64,000 bases of DNA from Streptomyces pinistramenti (GCF_020564935.1 NZ_JAJCXB010000018.1:1-64000), one strand, 5' to 3'. Shown: positions 17,759 to 26,896, numbered from the stretch's first letter. A program made the numbers and translations. Notes: generated by a model from the letters alone, not told the origin.

Positions 17759-19024
17759 TCAGGCCGTCGGGCCGCCGGTCAGCGACGCGAGGTAGGCGTT
17801 GGCCTTGTCCGGCTCGAAGAAGAAGTTCTCGAAGTCGGACGGGTCGTCGAAGCCGTTGGCGAAGCGGTCGGCGACGGGCTGGAGCTGGCCGGCCGCGCCG
17901 ATGATGTTCAGCACGTGCTCGGGCGGCGGCGCCAGCATCGCGTTGGTCCACTTCGTGACGTGCTGGGCGGTCTGCCAGTAGCGGTCGAAGGTGGCCTGCA
18001 TCCAGGCGGCGTCGAACGGCGCGTCCCCGTGCTCGACGATGGAGGCGAGGTAGGCGGCGGCGCACTTGGACGCGGAGTTGGAGCCCTGTCCGGTGATCGG
18101 GTCGTTGGCGACGACGACGTCGGCGACGCCGAGCACCAGGCCGCCGGAGGGCAGCCGGCCGATCGGGTTGCGCACGGTCGGGGCATAGCGTCCGGCCAGT
18201 GTGCCGTGGGCGTCGGTCAGTTCGACCTTGGTGGAGCGCGCGTATTCCCAGGGGAGGAACTTCTCCAGCAGCTCAAGGGTCAGCGCGAGGTGCTCGTTGG
18301 GGTCCTTGACGCCCTGGAAGGCGTCCAGCGGCCCCCCGGGTATGCCCTCCCAGAAGAGGATGTCGGCACGGCCCGAGTTGGTCAGCGTCGGCATGACGAA
18401 GAGTTCGCCGACGCCGGGGACGAGGTTGCAGCGGACCGCGTCGAACTCGGGGTGTTCGGGGCGCGGGCCCATGCCGTGGACGTACGCGACGGCCAGCGCG
18501 CGCTGCGGTGCGTCGTACGGCGAACGGGCGGCGTCCCTGCCGAACATGGAGACCAGCTCGCCCTTGCCGGCCGAGACCAGCGTCAGGTCGTAGCGGCTCG
18601 CGAAGAAGTCCAGGTCGGAGACTGCCGCGCCGTGGATGACGAGCTGTCCGCCGCGCTGCGCGAAGGTCTCCATCCAGCCGGCCATCTTGACCCGCTGGTC
18701 GACGGACTGGGCGTAGCCGTCCAGCTTGCCGACCCAGTCGATGGCGCGCTGCGAGCCGCCCGGCTCGGCGTGGCTGCCGGGTGCGGCGACCGAGACGCCC
18801 AGGCCCTCGATGCGCGGGGCCTGGCTCTCCCAGAAGTTGAGCTGGATGTCGCGCTCGTGCTGGAGCGCGGTGTGGAACATGCACTGCGTCGACATGACCC
18901 GGCCGGAGCGGATCTCGTCGGCGGTGCGGTTGGACATCAGGGTGACCTCGTACCCCTGGGACTGGAGCCCGAGGGCGAGTTGGAGACCGGACTGGCCGGC
19001 TCCCACGATGAGTATCTTCCGCAT
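17759..19024 (-). CDS. FAD-dependent monooxygenase, styrene-monooxygenase StyA-like
   Basis: A 421-residue flavoprotein. The N-terminus KILIVGAGQSGLQLALGLQ is the dinucleotide-binding GxGxxG fold. The body matches two-component styrene/indole monooxygenases (StyA), including a C-terminal VVANDPITGQGSNSASKCAA stretch. StyA enzymes use reduced FAD from a separate reductase, and none is encoded here. The gene follows cvnD by 94 bases on the same strand, the position where conservons often carry a cytochrome P450, so it is probably the redox output of this conservon. The substrate is unknown. Confidence 0.8.
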   Translation of the reverse strand: MRKILIVGAGQSGLQLALGLQSQGYEVTLMSNRTADEIRSGRVMSTQCMFHTALQHERDIQLNFWESQAPRIEGLGVSVAAPGSHAEPGGSQRAIDWVGKLDGYAQSVDQRVKMAGWMETFAQRGGQLVIHGAAVSDLDFFASRYDLTLVSAGKGELVSMFGRDAARSPYDAPQRALAVAYVHGMGPRPEHPEFDAVRCNLVPGVGELFVMPTLTNSGRADILFWEGIPGGPLDAFQGVKDPNEHLALTLELLEKFLPWEYARSTKVELTDAHGTLAGRYAPTVRNPIGRLPSGGLVLGVADVVVANDPITGQGSNSASKCAAAYLASIVEHGDAPFDAAWMQATFDRYWQTAQHVTKWTNAMLAPPPEHVLNIIGAAGQLQPVADRFANGFDDPSDFENFFFEPDKANAYLASLTGGPTA

Positions 19025-19118
19025 GGCGGTGCTCTTCTCTGCTTACTGCTGCTGCTGGGGAGGGGGGTGGTTCGGGGGGGGCGGCAGGCAGCCTGATCGG
19101 ACGTGCGGTTCGGGCGGG

Positions 19119-19790
19119 TTATTCGGGCGTGGTCTCCAGCGCGTGGGCGACGAGTGCCAGCAGCGACTCGATCACCGTGTAGCGCTTGCGCGCGTCCATG
19201 ATCACGATGGGGACGTGCGGCGGCACGGTCAGCGCCTCGCGCACGTCCTCCACGGCGTAGGCCGCGGTCCCTTCGAAGTGGTTGACCGCGACGACGTACG
19301 GCAGGCCGCAGCTCTCGAAGTAGTCCAGCGCCGGGAAGCAGTCCTCCAGGCGCCGGGTGTCGGCCAGCACGATCGCGCCGATCGCGCCGCGCACCAGGTC
19401 GTCCCACATGAACCAGAAGCGCTGCTGCCCGGGGGTACCGAACAGGTAGAGCACCAGCTCCTGGTCGAGGGTGATCCGCCCGAAGTCCATCGCGACCGTG
19501 GTCGTGGTCTTCTCGGGCGTGGCGGTCAGGTCGTCCGTCTCCGCGCTGGCCTGGGTCATCACCGCTTCGGTCTGGAGCGGGGTGATCTCCGAGACCGAGC
19601 CGACGAACGTCGTCTTGCCGACGCCGAAGCCGCCGGCCACCACGATCTTGGTGGCGATCGGCGCCTGTGACCGGTCCGTCTGCCAGCTCTGCAGTCCCGC
19701 GTCGGCGGGGGTCGCCGCGCTGCCGGACGCCACGGAGCCGGCGGACGCCGTCGGCCCGGCCGATATCGTGTCAGAGCCTGTGAAGTCCAC
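19119..19790 (-). CDS. cvnD: Conservon GTPase CvnD (Ras-like/MglA-like ATP-GTP binding protein)
   Basis: A 223-residue small GTPase. The P-loop GGFGVGKTT lies near residues 53-61, the switch II equivalent is FGTPGQQRFW, and the guanine-specificity position reads VAVNHFEG, as in Streptomyces CvnD proteins. The first 40 residues are Ser/Ala-rich and probably disordered. It acts with CvnA, CvnB and CvnC in a membrane-associated complex resembling eukaryotic G-protein signalling. The GTG start lies 20 nt inside the end of cvnC. Confidence 0.93.
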   Translation of the reverse strand: MDFTGSDTISAGPTASAGSVASGSAATPADAGLQSWQTDRSQAPIATKIVVAGGFGVGKTTFVGSVSEITPLQTEAVMTQASAETDDLTATPEKTTTTVAMDFGRITLDQELVLYLFGTPGQQRFWFMWDDLVRGAIGAIVLADTRRLEDCFPALDYFESCGLPYVVAVNHFEGTAAYAVEDVREALTVPPHVPIVIMDARKRYTVIESLLALVAHALETTPE

Positions 19791-20172
19791 TCAGCACCCT
19801 TTCGAGCAGCGCGCGGTCGGGCCTGCCGGTGCCGTGCCCGGTGCCGTAGACGCGAATCTTTCCCTGGTCGGCGAGGTCGCTCAGCAGCACGCGGACCACG
19901 CCGAGCGGCATCTTGAGCAGCGCCGAGATCTCCGCGACGGAGCGCATCCGGCGGCAGAGTTCGACGATGGCACGCATCTCCGGCATGACCCGGTCGCCCC
20001 AGCCGCCGGACGTCAGCTCGCGCCGCTCGTCGGGTGCGTCGAGCGCGGCCACGAACGTCTCGACGAGCAGCACGTGGCCGAACCGGGTGCGGCCGCCGGT
20101 CAGCGAATAGGGCCTGACCCGCGCGGGTTTGCGTTCCCCGCCGCGCACGGGGAGTTGAGGGGCACTGCTCAC
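19771..20172 (-). CDS. cvnC: Conservon protein CvnC (DUF742)
   Basis: A 133-residue DUF742 protein with the family pattern VRPYSLTGGRTRF near the start and LLKMPLGVVRVLLSDLADQGKI, a winged-helix-like segment, in the C-terminal half. It is the third conservon component, and its function is known only through association with CvnD. The start overlaps the cvnB stop (ATGA). Confidence 0.92.
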   Translation of the reverse strand: MSSAPQLPVRGGERKPARVRPYSLTGGRTRFGHVLLVETFVAALDAPDERRELTSGGWGDRVMPEMRAIVELCRRMRSVAEISALLKMPLGVVRVLLSDLADQGKIRVYGTGHGTGRPDRALLERVLSGLHRL

Positions 20173-20660
20173 TGGCTCTCCATCGACTTGCGCAGCTCGC
20201 TGCGGAGTTCGGGGGTGAGGACGTGTCCGGCCCGGCCGACGAAGAGCGCCATGTGGTAGGCGATGACGCTCATGTCGCAGTCCGGGGTGGCGTGGACGCC
20301 GAGCAGCGAACCGTCGCTGATCGACATGACGAACAGGCTGCCCTCGTCCATCGTGACCATGGTCTGCTTGACGAGCCCGCCCTCCATCAGCTTGGCGGCC
20401 CCTGACGTGAGGCTGCCGAGGCCGGAGACGATGGTGGCCAGGTCCGCGCTGGAACCGCGGGGGCCGCCGTCCGCTCCGGTCCGCGCCGCCTCGTCCGCCC
20501 GTGCCGGGTCGGAGGAGAGCAGCAGCAGACCGTCGGATGACACGACGGCAACCGAGCGGATGCCCGGGACCTCATCGACCAGATTGGTCAACAGCCAGTG
20601 CAGGTTCCGGGCCTGACTACTGGGGCCCTGCCCGTAAGCAGTGGGCGCTTGCGCCTTCAA
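20169..20660 (-). CDS. cvnB: Conservon roadblock/LC7 protein CvnB
   Basis: A 163-residue roadblock/LC7-domain protein (NLHWLLTNLVDEVPGIRSVAVVSSDGLLLLS at residues about 19-49, then LVKQTMVTMDEGSLFVMSISDGSLLGV). Such proteins serve as GTPase-activating or scaffold partners of MglA/CvnD-type GTPases. It sits in the operon with ATGA overlaps to cvnA upstream and cvnC downstream, so all four proteins are probably made in fixed ratio. Confidence 0.93.
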   Translation of the reverse strand: MKAQAPTAYGQGPSSQARNLHWLLTNLVDEVPGIRSVAVVSSDGLLLLSSDPARADEAARTGADGGPRGSSADLATIVSGLGSLTSGAAKLMEGGLVKQTMVTMDEGSLFVMSISDGSLLGVHATPDCDMSVIAYHMALFVGRAGHVLTPELRSELRKSMESQ

Positions 20661-23644
20661 TCGCGTGCCTCCTCGACAACGTGGCTCTCTCCCGGGGCCC
20701 CCGCTCCGTCGGTGTCCGTCTGTGGGATGGTCTGCTCCGCTGTACGCTCCGCGATTTCCGCCTCGACGTCACGGCGGCCGGTTCGCGCCCCCTGCTGGAA
20801 GCCGCCGAGCCGGCGTCGCAGCGCCTCGGCGTTGGCCGCTCCGCTCTTGCGCGGGGCGGCGGGCGCCTGCTGCTGCGCCACGACCTTGGGCGTGCGCTTG
20901 GGCAGGCCCATGTCGGTCCGCCGCCCCTCGCCCGCCGGTGCCGCGGGGCCTGCGGGTGCCGCGTCCGGTGCCGTCGTCTGCGGGGTGCCGGGCGCGTCGC
21001 CGGGCGCGGGCCGGTGGTCCTGGCCGGGCACCGCGGCGGGCGGGACGTCGTCGGGCCTGCTGTGTTCGGTCGCGCCGGTGGCGTACGGGCCGCTGGACAG
21101 CGGTCCGTACGGGCTGGGTCCGGGCGCGGACGACGTGGTGGGCCCCTGCGGCGCGGCGGGCGCGGCCGGGCTCGCGGGGCCGGTGGGTGCGGCTTCGGCG
21201 TAGGGCGCGACGGGGCCGGGGCCCTGGGGCGTCCCGTGCTGCGGGTGCGGGCGCGGCTGGATGCCGGCCGCGTCGATCGCCCGCTCCGCAGCGGCGACCA
21301 GCGGGTCGGCCTGCTGGGCCGGGACCGGCACGGGAGCGGCGGGCGCCTGGCGGCCGGGGGCCGGAGCGGCGGGCGCCGCCGGGGCACCGGTTGCCGGAGC
21401 ACCGGTTGCCGGGTCGAGCCGGGGCAGCCGCGTCTGGAGGGTGTTGGAGTTCGCCTCGGCGACCGAGCCGGGCAGGGTCGGGCCCGCGGCGTGCTCGTCG
21501 GCGCCCGGGGAGCGCGTGCCCGCGGGTCCTGGCCGGGTCGGCAGGATCGATCCCGGTAGCACCACGACCGCGGTCACGCCGCCCTGGTTCTGGGCCCGCA
21601 GCTGGACCCGGACGCCGTGCCGGGCGGCCAGCCGCACCACGACGTACAGGCCGAGGCCCAGCGACTCGTCGACGGTCTCGGACGTCGACGCCTCCTCCGC
21701 GTCCGCCAGCCGGTCGTTCAGCTCGGCCAGCCGGTCGGCGGTCATGCCGATGCCCTGGTCCTGGACGGAGAGCATCACCTCGCCGCTCTCCAGCAGCCAG
21801 CCGGACAGCTCGACATGCGCGTCCGGCGGCGAGAACGCGGTGGCGTTCTCCAGGAGTTCGGCGACGAGGTGGCTGATGTCGTCGGCGGCGAAACCGGCGA
21901 CCTGGGAGTGCGGCGGCAGCGACTGGATACGGACCCGGTCGTAGCGCTCGATCTCGCTGACCGAGGCCCGCAGCACGTCCAGCAGCGGCACCGGGCCCGG
22001 ATGCCCACTGCCGTGCTCGGCCCCCGCCAGGACCAGCAGGTTCTCGCTGTTGCGGCGCATCCGTGCGGCGAAGTGGTCGAGCTTGAAGAGGGTTTCGAGG
22101 CGCTCGGGGTCCTGCTCGCGCTCCTCCAGCGACTCGATGACGCCGAGCTGGCGCTCCACCAGGCCGACGGTGCGCAGCGAGAGGTTGACGAACCGGCCGT
22201 GCACGCCGCTGCGCAGCGCGGCGAGCCGCTCGGTGAGGGCGGCGACCTCCTGCTTCAGCGCGGCCCGCTCGTCGTTGAGCACCTCGCGCTCGTCGGCAAG
22301 ACGCTGCCGCCCGGTGATCAGCCGGCCGCGCTCGCCCTCCAGCTCCGCGGTCCGCCTGGCGACCTCGCCGACCTGCGTGTGCAGGGCGTTGACGGCGCGT
22401 ACGGCGTCGGCGAATTCGTCGTTCCTGCCCTTGAAGGCGAGCGGGGCCTCGTGCGCGGGGTCGGCGGCGATCCGCTTGGCGCCGAGCCGCAGCGCGGCCA
22501 GCGGGCGCGTCATGGAGCGTGCGGCGGAGATGCTGATGCCGACGGCGAGCAGCAGGCAGAGCCCGACGAGGCCGATCCGGATCTCCAGCGCGGTCACGTC
22601 GTCGTCGCGCAGCGCGGCGAGCCGCTGGACGTCCTGGGTGGCCATGGCGGACTCGACGCCGCGCATCAGGCCGATGCGGGCGGTGAGGGTGGACTGCACC
22701 CGCTCGCGGCTCAGGCTCAGGTCGGCCGCGTCCAGGTGCGGCTGGTCGGTGAGCCGGGTGAGGTAGCGCTCGGCGGTGGTGACGTCCGCGCCGTTGACGG
22801 TGCTGTCGTAGCTGTCCTGGGCCTTCTCGCTCGCCAGTTGGGCGAAGTCGGCGAGCGCGCCCTGTTCGCGCAGGTGCGTCAGCTGGGCGGCGCCGGTCAG
22901 CTTGGCCTGCGGCCCGCCGGCGTGCAGCGCGGCGAGCAGCAGGGCGCGGGTGGCGGCGGCCTGGTCGACGGCGCGGCCGAGCGAGGGCAGCGCACGGGTG
23001 TCGGCGTCGGCGCCGTCGTCTCGGGCGGGCAGCGCACGGGCGATGTCCTCGGAGATGGCGCCGAGCGCCTGGACGACCCTGGTGTACGACGCGAAGGTGT
23101 CCTCGGCGGGCCCGGAGCCGGACAGTGCTTCCTGGCGGGTCTGCGGCAGCGCGGCGAGCAGCTTCTCGGCGGCGACGTAACCGGGGGTGTCACCGGACGC
23201 GTCCTGGGCCTCGGAGCGCAGGTCGCGCAGCTGCCGGTCCACGCGGGAGCGCTGGGCCTCGGATGCGCCGGCGCCTGACTGCGCGCTGCGGCCGGTGGCG
23301 ACGTACTCGGTCATGCTGTCGCGCTCGTCCGCCAGGGAGTGCGCGAGCGCGACAGCCCGGGAGTCCAGCTCGGCGAGGTCCACCAGGTGCTGGCCGGACT
23401 GCGCCTGGTCGGCCGCGCCGATCAGGGCGGGGGCGCCTGCGCCCAGAACGGCGGCGGCCACCACGGCCACCGCGCCCATGAGCCGGTTACGCACCCGCGC
23501 GGGGCGTCTGCGCGCGGGGTCGCCACCGGAGGTCGTGCCCGAACCGGGGTCCGCTCCCGTACCCGGTCCTGAGACCGAACGGGCCGGTGATCCCGGCTTC
23601 CCTGCGCTGCCCCGAAGCCGCTTCTTCCGCACCGCTGCTCGCAT
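20657..23644 (-). CDS. cvnA: Conservon sensor CvnA (nitrate/nitrite-sensor-like histidine-kinase homologue)
   Basis: A 995-residue membrane sensor. A Pro/Arg-rich cytoplasmic leader (1-55) precedes the first helix (VAVVAAAVLGAGAPALIGAA). An extracellular helical NIT-type domain (about 75-325) follows, then a second helix, a HAMP segment, a coiled coil and an HATPase_c domain with N-box LVAELLENATAFSPP and G-box QDQGIGMT. The usual H-box with phospho-accepting His is not seen, as is typical for CvnA. The last 250 residues are Pro/Ala/Gly-rich. ATG 23644 with a GACAGGA ribosome site is preferred over longer upstream readings. Confidence 0.9.
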   Translation of the reverse strand: MRAAVRKKRLRGSAGKPGSPARSVSGPGTGADPGSGTTSGGDPARRRPARVRNRLMGAVAVVAAAVLGAGAPALIGAADQAQSGQHLVDLAELDSRAVALAHSLADERDSMTEYVATGRSAQSGAGASEAQRSRVDRQLRDLRSEAQDASGDTPGYVAAEKLLAALPQTRQEALSGSGPAEDTFASYTRVVQALGAISEDIARALPARDDGADADTRALPSLGRAVDQAAATRALLLAALHAGGPQAKLTGAAQLTHLREQGALADFAQLASEKAQDSYDSTVNGADVTTAERYLTRLTDQPHLDAADLSLSRERVQSTLTARIGLMRGVESAMATQDVQRLAALRDDDVTALEIRIGLVGLCLLLAVGISISAARSMTRPLAALRLGAKRIAADPAHEAPLAFKGRNDEFADAVRAVNALHTQVGEVARRTAELEGERGRLITGRQRLADEREVLNDERAALKQEVAALTERLAALRSGVHGRFVNLSLRTVGLVERQLGVIESLEEREQDPERLETLFKLDHFAARMRRNSENLLVLAGAEHGSGHPGPVPLLDVLRASVSEIERYDRVRIQSLPPHSQVAGFAADDISHLVAELLENATAFSPPDAHVELSGWLLESGEVMLSVQDQGIGMTADRLAELNDRLADAEEASTSETVDESLGLGLYVVVRLAARHGVRVQLRAQNQGGVTAVVVLPGSILPTRPGPAGTRSPGADEHAAGPTLPGSVAEANSNTLQTRLPRLDPATGAPATGAPAAPAAPAPGRQAPAAPVPVPAQQADPLVAAAERAIDAAGIQPRPHPQHGTPQGPGPVAPYAEAAPTGPASPAAPAAPQGPTTSSAPGPSPYGPLSSGPYATGATEHSRPDDVPPAAVPGQDHRPAPGDAPGTPQTTAPDAAPAGPAAPAGEGRRTDMGLPKRTPKVVAQQQAPAAPRKSGAANAEALRRRLGGFQQGARTGRRDVEAEIAERTAEQTIPQTDTDGAGAPGESHVVEEARD

Positions 23645-24093
23645 TCCTGTCTCGCCTGCCCACGCCGTGTGGCGCGCGGGTCCGGCTCGGTTTCCGCTCG
23701 CGGGGCGGACCTGCGCGAAAACCGCAGCAGTGCACACTTCCGCGAAGGGAAACAGCCCGGCTTTGCGCGACGCGACGAATGTCCTGGCCCGCCCCCATGA
23801 TCCGGGAATTGACCCTTCCACCGGCACCGCACAGTGGCTCGGCAACGCTTGCCCGGCCACGCGAATGAGTGAACATCAATCAGAAGTTGACCATCAACTT
23901 CCGTGCACGGGCAATGCCCGTTGCAACCTGACGCAACCCTGGGACAGGTTTGGAGAACCGGTCGGCTCCTGCAAAGATGCGCGCCCGCATCGCGCCGCAC
24001 CGCACCCCGGCCGCCCCGCCCGCCGCACTCCCCCGCCCCGCCCGCCGTGCGCGCCGCCCGCGTCCGGCCACCGGCGGTCCCGCCGCACTCCGG
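23645..24093. other. Intergenic region between cvnA and the PP2C-like gene
   Basis: This 450-base divergent intergenic stretch contains the conservon upstream region and the palindrome cluster at 23883-23927. I see no convincing gene here. Confidence 0.5.
23883..23927. promoter_or_regulatory. Cluster of perfect palindromes between cvnA and the PP2C-like gene
   Basis: Three exact palindromes lie side by side: GAAGTTGA-CCA-TCAACTTC (23883-23901), ACGGGCA-A-TGCCCGT (23907-23921) and GTTGCAAC (23920-23927). They lie upstream of the conservon and of the divergent PP2C-like gene. The protein that binds them is unknown. Confidence 0.6.
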
Positions 24094-24099
24094 CAGACT
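24094..24099 (+). promoter_or_regulatory. Leaderless -10 box for the PP2C-like gene
   Basis: CAGACT ends 7 nt before the ATG at 24107, with no ribosome-binding site at normal distance. Confidence 0.4.
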
Positions 24100-24106
24100 T
24101 CCGGCC

Positions 24107-24952
24107 ATGCGCATCGAACTCGCCACCGAGCCCGGCAGCCCCCAACTCCCGAACGAGGACTACGCGTCCATCGCCCTTCCCGCCTCCGGCCAGGGTGGAG
24201 TCCTGGTGCTCCTGGACGGCGTGACGCCACCGGAGGACGACTACGGCTGCGTGCACGCGGTGTCCTGGTTCACCGCCAGGCTCGGCGGCGCGCTGCTCGA
24301 ACTGTCGGGTTCACGCCGGGATATGACGCTCCCTGAGGTACTGGCCGCGGCCATCTCCCGTACGGCCGACATTCACCGGTCGACCTGTGACCTTTCTCAC
24401 GCCCGCACGCCGCAGGCAACCGTCGTGATGGCGCGCTGGTCGGGGGAGGCCGTCGAACACCTCGTGCTGTCCGACTCGGTGCTCCTCATCGAGCGCGCGG
24501 ACGGCAGCGTGCGGCCGGTACTCGACCCCCGCCTCGACGAACTGCCGCCCGCCGTCAGCGCGCAGCGCGCCGCTGTGCGGGCACTGCCCCGCGGCTCGGC
24601 CGAACGTGCCGCGGCAGGCCGGGAGTACGGCCGCGCCGTCGAGGCGCTGCGCAACGCCGAGGGCGGGTTCTTCACCGCGGCGGCCGATCCTTCGGTGGCG
24701 GCCCGCGCGGTCACCGGCCGCACGCCGCGCGCCGACGTCCGTTCGCTGACCGCCCTGAGCGACGGCGCGGGCCGCTGGGTCGAGGTCTTCCGCGAGGGCT
24801 CCTGGGCGGACTGCGCGGCGCTGGTGGCGGAGCGGGGGCCGCAGGCGCTGATCGACGAGGTGCGGACGGCGGAGGCGGCGGACCCGGACGGCGCCGCCCA
24901 CCCGCGCGGCAAGCCGCAGGACGACGCGGCGGTGATCCACGTACGGCCGTGA
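24107..24952 (+). CDS. PP2C-like Ser/Thr phosphatase family protein
   Basis: A 281-residue cytosolic protein with the main PP2C metal motifs in order: PNEDY (residues about 15-19, equal to NqD), VLVLLDGV (the vaDGmG motif with a shortened tail), SLTALSDGAGRWVE (lltSDGl) and a C-terminal QDDAAVIHV (DN-tvivv). The metal-binding Asp residues are retained, though the second motif lacks the usual Gly-Gly. It would dephosphorylate Ser/Thr-phosphoproteins. No kinase gene is adjacent. It is divergent from the conservon and shares its palindrome-rich upstream region. Confidence 0.78.
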   Translation: MRIELATEPGSPQLPNEDYASIALPASGQGGVLVLLDGVTPPEDDYGCVHAVSWFTARLGGALLELSGSRRDMTLPEVLAAAISRTADIHRSTCDLSHARTPQATVVMARWSGEAVEHLVLSDSVLLIERADGSVRPVLDPRLDELPPAVSAQRAAVRALPRGSAERAAAGREYGRAVEALRNAEGGFFTAAADPSVAARAVTGRTPRADVRSLTALSDGAGRWVEVFREGSWADCAALVAERGPQALIDEVRTAEAADPDGAAHPRGKPQDDAAVIHVRP

Positions 24953-25063
24953 CGGACGCGGACGTGACACATCAGGCCGTGCCGCCCGGAGTGCCGTAGA
25001 GGGTGCGGGCGCCCGCCGCAAGGGCCACTTCCGGACGGTCTCCGGCAGAGAGGTTTGCCGGGG

Positions 25064-25558
25064 CTACGAGGCGTCGTCGCCGCCCTGTTCGGCGTTGAGG
25101 CGGTGCAGCAGGCGGCCCAGTTCGGCGACTTCCTTGCGGTCCCAGGCGGCCAGGCTGCGGGCGTAGAGGGCCCGGCGGGCGTTGCGCACCCGGTTGAAGC
25201 GGTCGCGGCCCTCGTCGGTGATGCGCACCAGGACCGCCCGCCCGTCGGCCGGATCGGGCTCCCGTGCGACCAGGCCCAGCTGTTCCAGGGCGTGCAGCTG
25301 GCGGCTCATCGTCGCCTTGCCGACGCCGAAGTAGCCGGCCAGCCCGGTGGCCCGCTGGGCGCCGGCGTCCGCGAGGCGGACGAGCAGGCCGTAGGCGGCC
25401 GATTCCAGGTCGGGGTGGACTTCCCTGGCCAATTCGCCGGAAGAGGCGCGGGCCCGGCGAAGAAATACCGCCAACTCGCGTTCCAGTGACAGGAATACGT
25501 GGTCCACACCACTCGGTTCGCCGTTCGCCGTCGTTCCGTCGGCTCCGGTGTTGTGCAC
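25064..25558 (-). CDS. MarR-family transcriptional regulator
   Basis: A 164-residue winged-helix protein with a MarR core: ERELAVFLRRARASSGELA dimer helix, GYFGVGKATMSRQLHALEQLG recognition helix, then a wing ADGRAVLVRITDEGRDRF. It differs clearly from the MarR at 2431. It is transcribed alone and convergent with the PP2C-like gene. Its target is not obvious; the nearest divergent gene is the GH25 lysozyme 400 bases away. Confidence 0.85.
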   Translation of the reverse strand: MHNTGADGTTANGEPSGVDHVFLSLERELAVFLRRARASSGELAREVHPDLESAAYGLLVRLADAGAQRATGLAGYFGVGKATMSRQLHALEQLGLVAREPDPADGRAVLVRITDEGRDRFNRVRNARRALYARSLAAWDRKEVAELGRLLHRLNAEQGGDDAS

Positions 25559-25962
25559 GTCAGCGCCCTTTCCGGCTTTCCCCGTCGTGAAAGTTTCCGC
25601 TCGCTGCCGCCGAAGCCGCAGCTGGGCCAGTATTTCGCAGGATTAGACCAACGGCAGCCCCGCGTCCCCCTTTTATCGCCACGGTCTACGCGCGTATCGT
25701 CTTTCTGGCATGGCCACACCAATAGCCGTGCTGCCCGAGCCTGCCGGTCCCCGCTCTTCTTTCGTCCCGCGCCCGTACGTCCCGCGCCGCCCGCGTACCC
25801 GTACGCCGTAGTCACGCTCCACGCGCTCGTATCCCCCGCAGGTCACGCTCGTTCCCGTACTGCGCACCCCGTCACCGCACGCCGGTGACAGTGACGCCGG
25901 ACCGCGGCCCGCCGCCGGTCCGTATCCCCCTCAGGTCATCCACACCGTTTTCGGAGGCACGC
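25559..25962. other. Intergenic region between MarR gene and GH25 lysozyme, with hairpin
   Basis: A 400-base divergent region without a supported gene. It includes a perfect 7-bp stem GTCACCG/CGGTGAC (25871-25877 and 25883-25889) in the probable lysozyme leader and a short GAAAGTTTC palindrome near the MarR gene. I looked for a ydaO-type c-di-AMP riboswitch before the lysozyme and did not recognise one. Confidence 0.45.
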
Positions 25963-26823
25963 ATGACCGTGCACAGGTCCGGCTCCCCCCACCGCTCGCG
26001 TCCGCCGGCGACCGCGGCCGGGATCCTCTTCACCGTCCTCTCCCTGGTCCTCGGGCTGTCCGGCAGCGCGGCCGCGCAGGACGCCGCGGGTAAGGGCGCG
26101 CAGGAACCCACCCACCCCGGGCTGGACTGGGCCGGATCCCAGATCGCCGCCCACGAAGGCACCGCGGCCGAGGGCGCGCCGACCCGCGGACTGCTCGCCG
26201 GCGTCGAGGGGGTGGACGTCAGCGGCCACCAGGGCAACGTCGCCTGGGCGACGCTGTGGAGCAGCGGCGTGAAGTTCGCCTACGTCAAGGCGACCGAGTC
26301 CACCAGCTACGTCAACCCGTACTTCGCGCAGCAGTACAACGGCTCCTACAGCGCCGGGATGATCCGCGGCGCGTACCACTTCGCCACACCCGACACCTCC
26401 AGCGGTGCCGCCCAGGCCAACTACTTCGTCGACCACGGCGGCGGCTGGTCCAAGGACGGCAAGACACTGCCGGGCGCGCTGGACATGGAGTACAACCCCT
26501 ACGGGGCGACCTGTTACGGGCTCAGTGCGAGCGGACTCGTCAACTGGATGAAGGACTGGTTTTCGACCTACAAGGCGCGCACCGGGCGGGACGCCGTCAT
26601 CTACACCTCCACCGACTGGTGGAAGCAGTGCACGGGCAACTACGCCGGATTCGGCAGCATCAACCCGCTCTGGGTGCCGCGCTACGGCTCGTCGGTCGGT
26701 GAACTCCCGGCCGGCTGGGGCTTCCACACCATCTGGCAGTACACCTCGACCGGTCCGACCGTCGGTGACCACAACAAATTCAACGGCGCCTACGACCGGC
26801 TCCAGGCACTCGCCAACGGCTGA
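25963..26823 (+). CDS. Secreted GH25 lysozyme (Chalaropsis type)
   Basis: A 286-residue wall hydrolase. A signal peptide (MTVHRSG... to GSAAAQ, about residue 42) precedes a linker and a GH25 barrel starting GVEGVDVSGHQGNV, where the Asp of DVSGHQ is catalytic. LDMEYNP holds the conserved D-x-E pair, and the domain ends with YTSTGPTVGDHNKFNG. It hydrolyses beta-1,4 bonds between MurNAc and GlcNAc, including O-acetylated wall. There is no separate binding domain. GGAGG at 5 nt fixes the ATG at 25963. Confidence 0.93.
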   Translation: MTVHRSGSPHRSRPPATAAGILFTVLSLVLGLSGSAAAQDAAGKGAQEPTHPGLDWAGSQIAAHEGTAAEGAPTRGLLAGVEGVDVSGHQGNVAWATLWSSGVKFAYVKATESTSYVNPYFAQQYNGSYSAGMIRGAYHFATPDTSSGAAQANYFVDHGGGWSKDGKTLPGALDMEYNPYGATCYGLSASGLVNWMKDWFSTYKARTGRDAVIYTSTDWWKQCTGNYAGFGSINPLWVPRYGSSVGELPAGWGFHTIWQYTSTGPTVGDHNKFNGAYDRLQALANG

Positions 26824-26862
26824 CGGCGGGCGCGCCCGCCTGCTGTGATCCGGGCAGCACGG

Positions 26863-26896
26863 CGGCCCCTCCCGCGTGTTCGTGCGGGAGGGGCCG
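26863..26896. terminator. Bidirectional terminator between GH25 lysozyme and lon
   Basis: A perfect 13-bp GC-rich stem, CGGCCCCTCCCGC (26863-26875) with GCGGGAGGGGCCG (26884-26896) and an 8-nt loop, lies in the gap between the convergent lysozyme and lon genes. Confidence 0.8.

Noticed and set aside
25042..25061. CCGGCA/TGCCGG hairpin as a terminator between the PP2C-like and MarR genes
   Set aside because: A six-base stem with an 8-nt loop and no T-tract is expected often at this GC content.
25559..25962. c-di-AMP (ydaO-type) riboswitch before the GH25 lysozyme
   Set aside because: Such switches precede some Streptomyces wall-hydrolase genes, but I do not find the conserved core motifs here, only a simple 7-bp hairpin.
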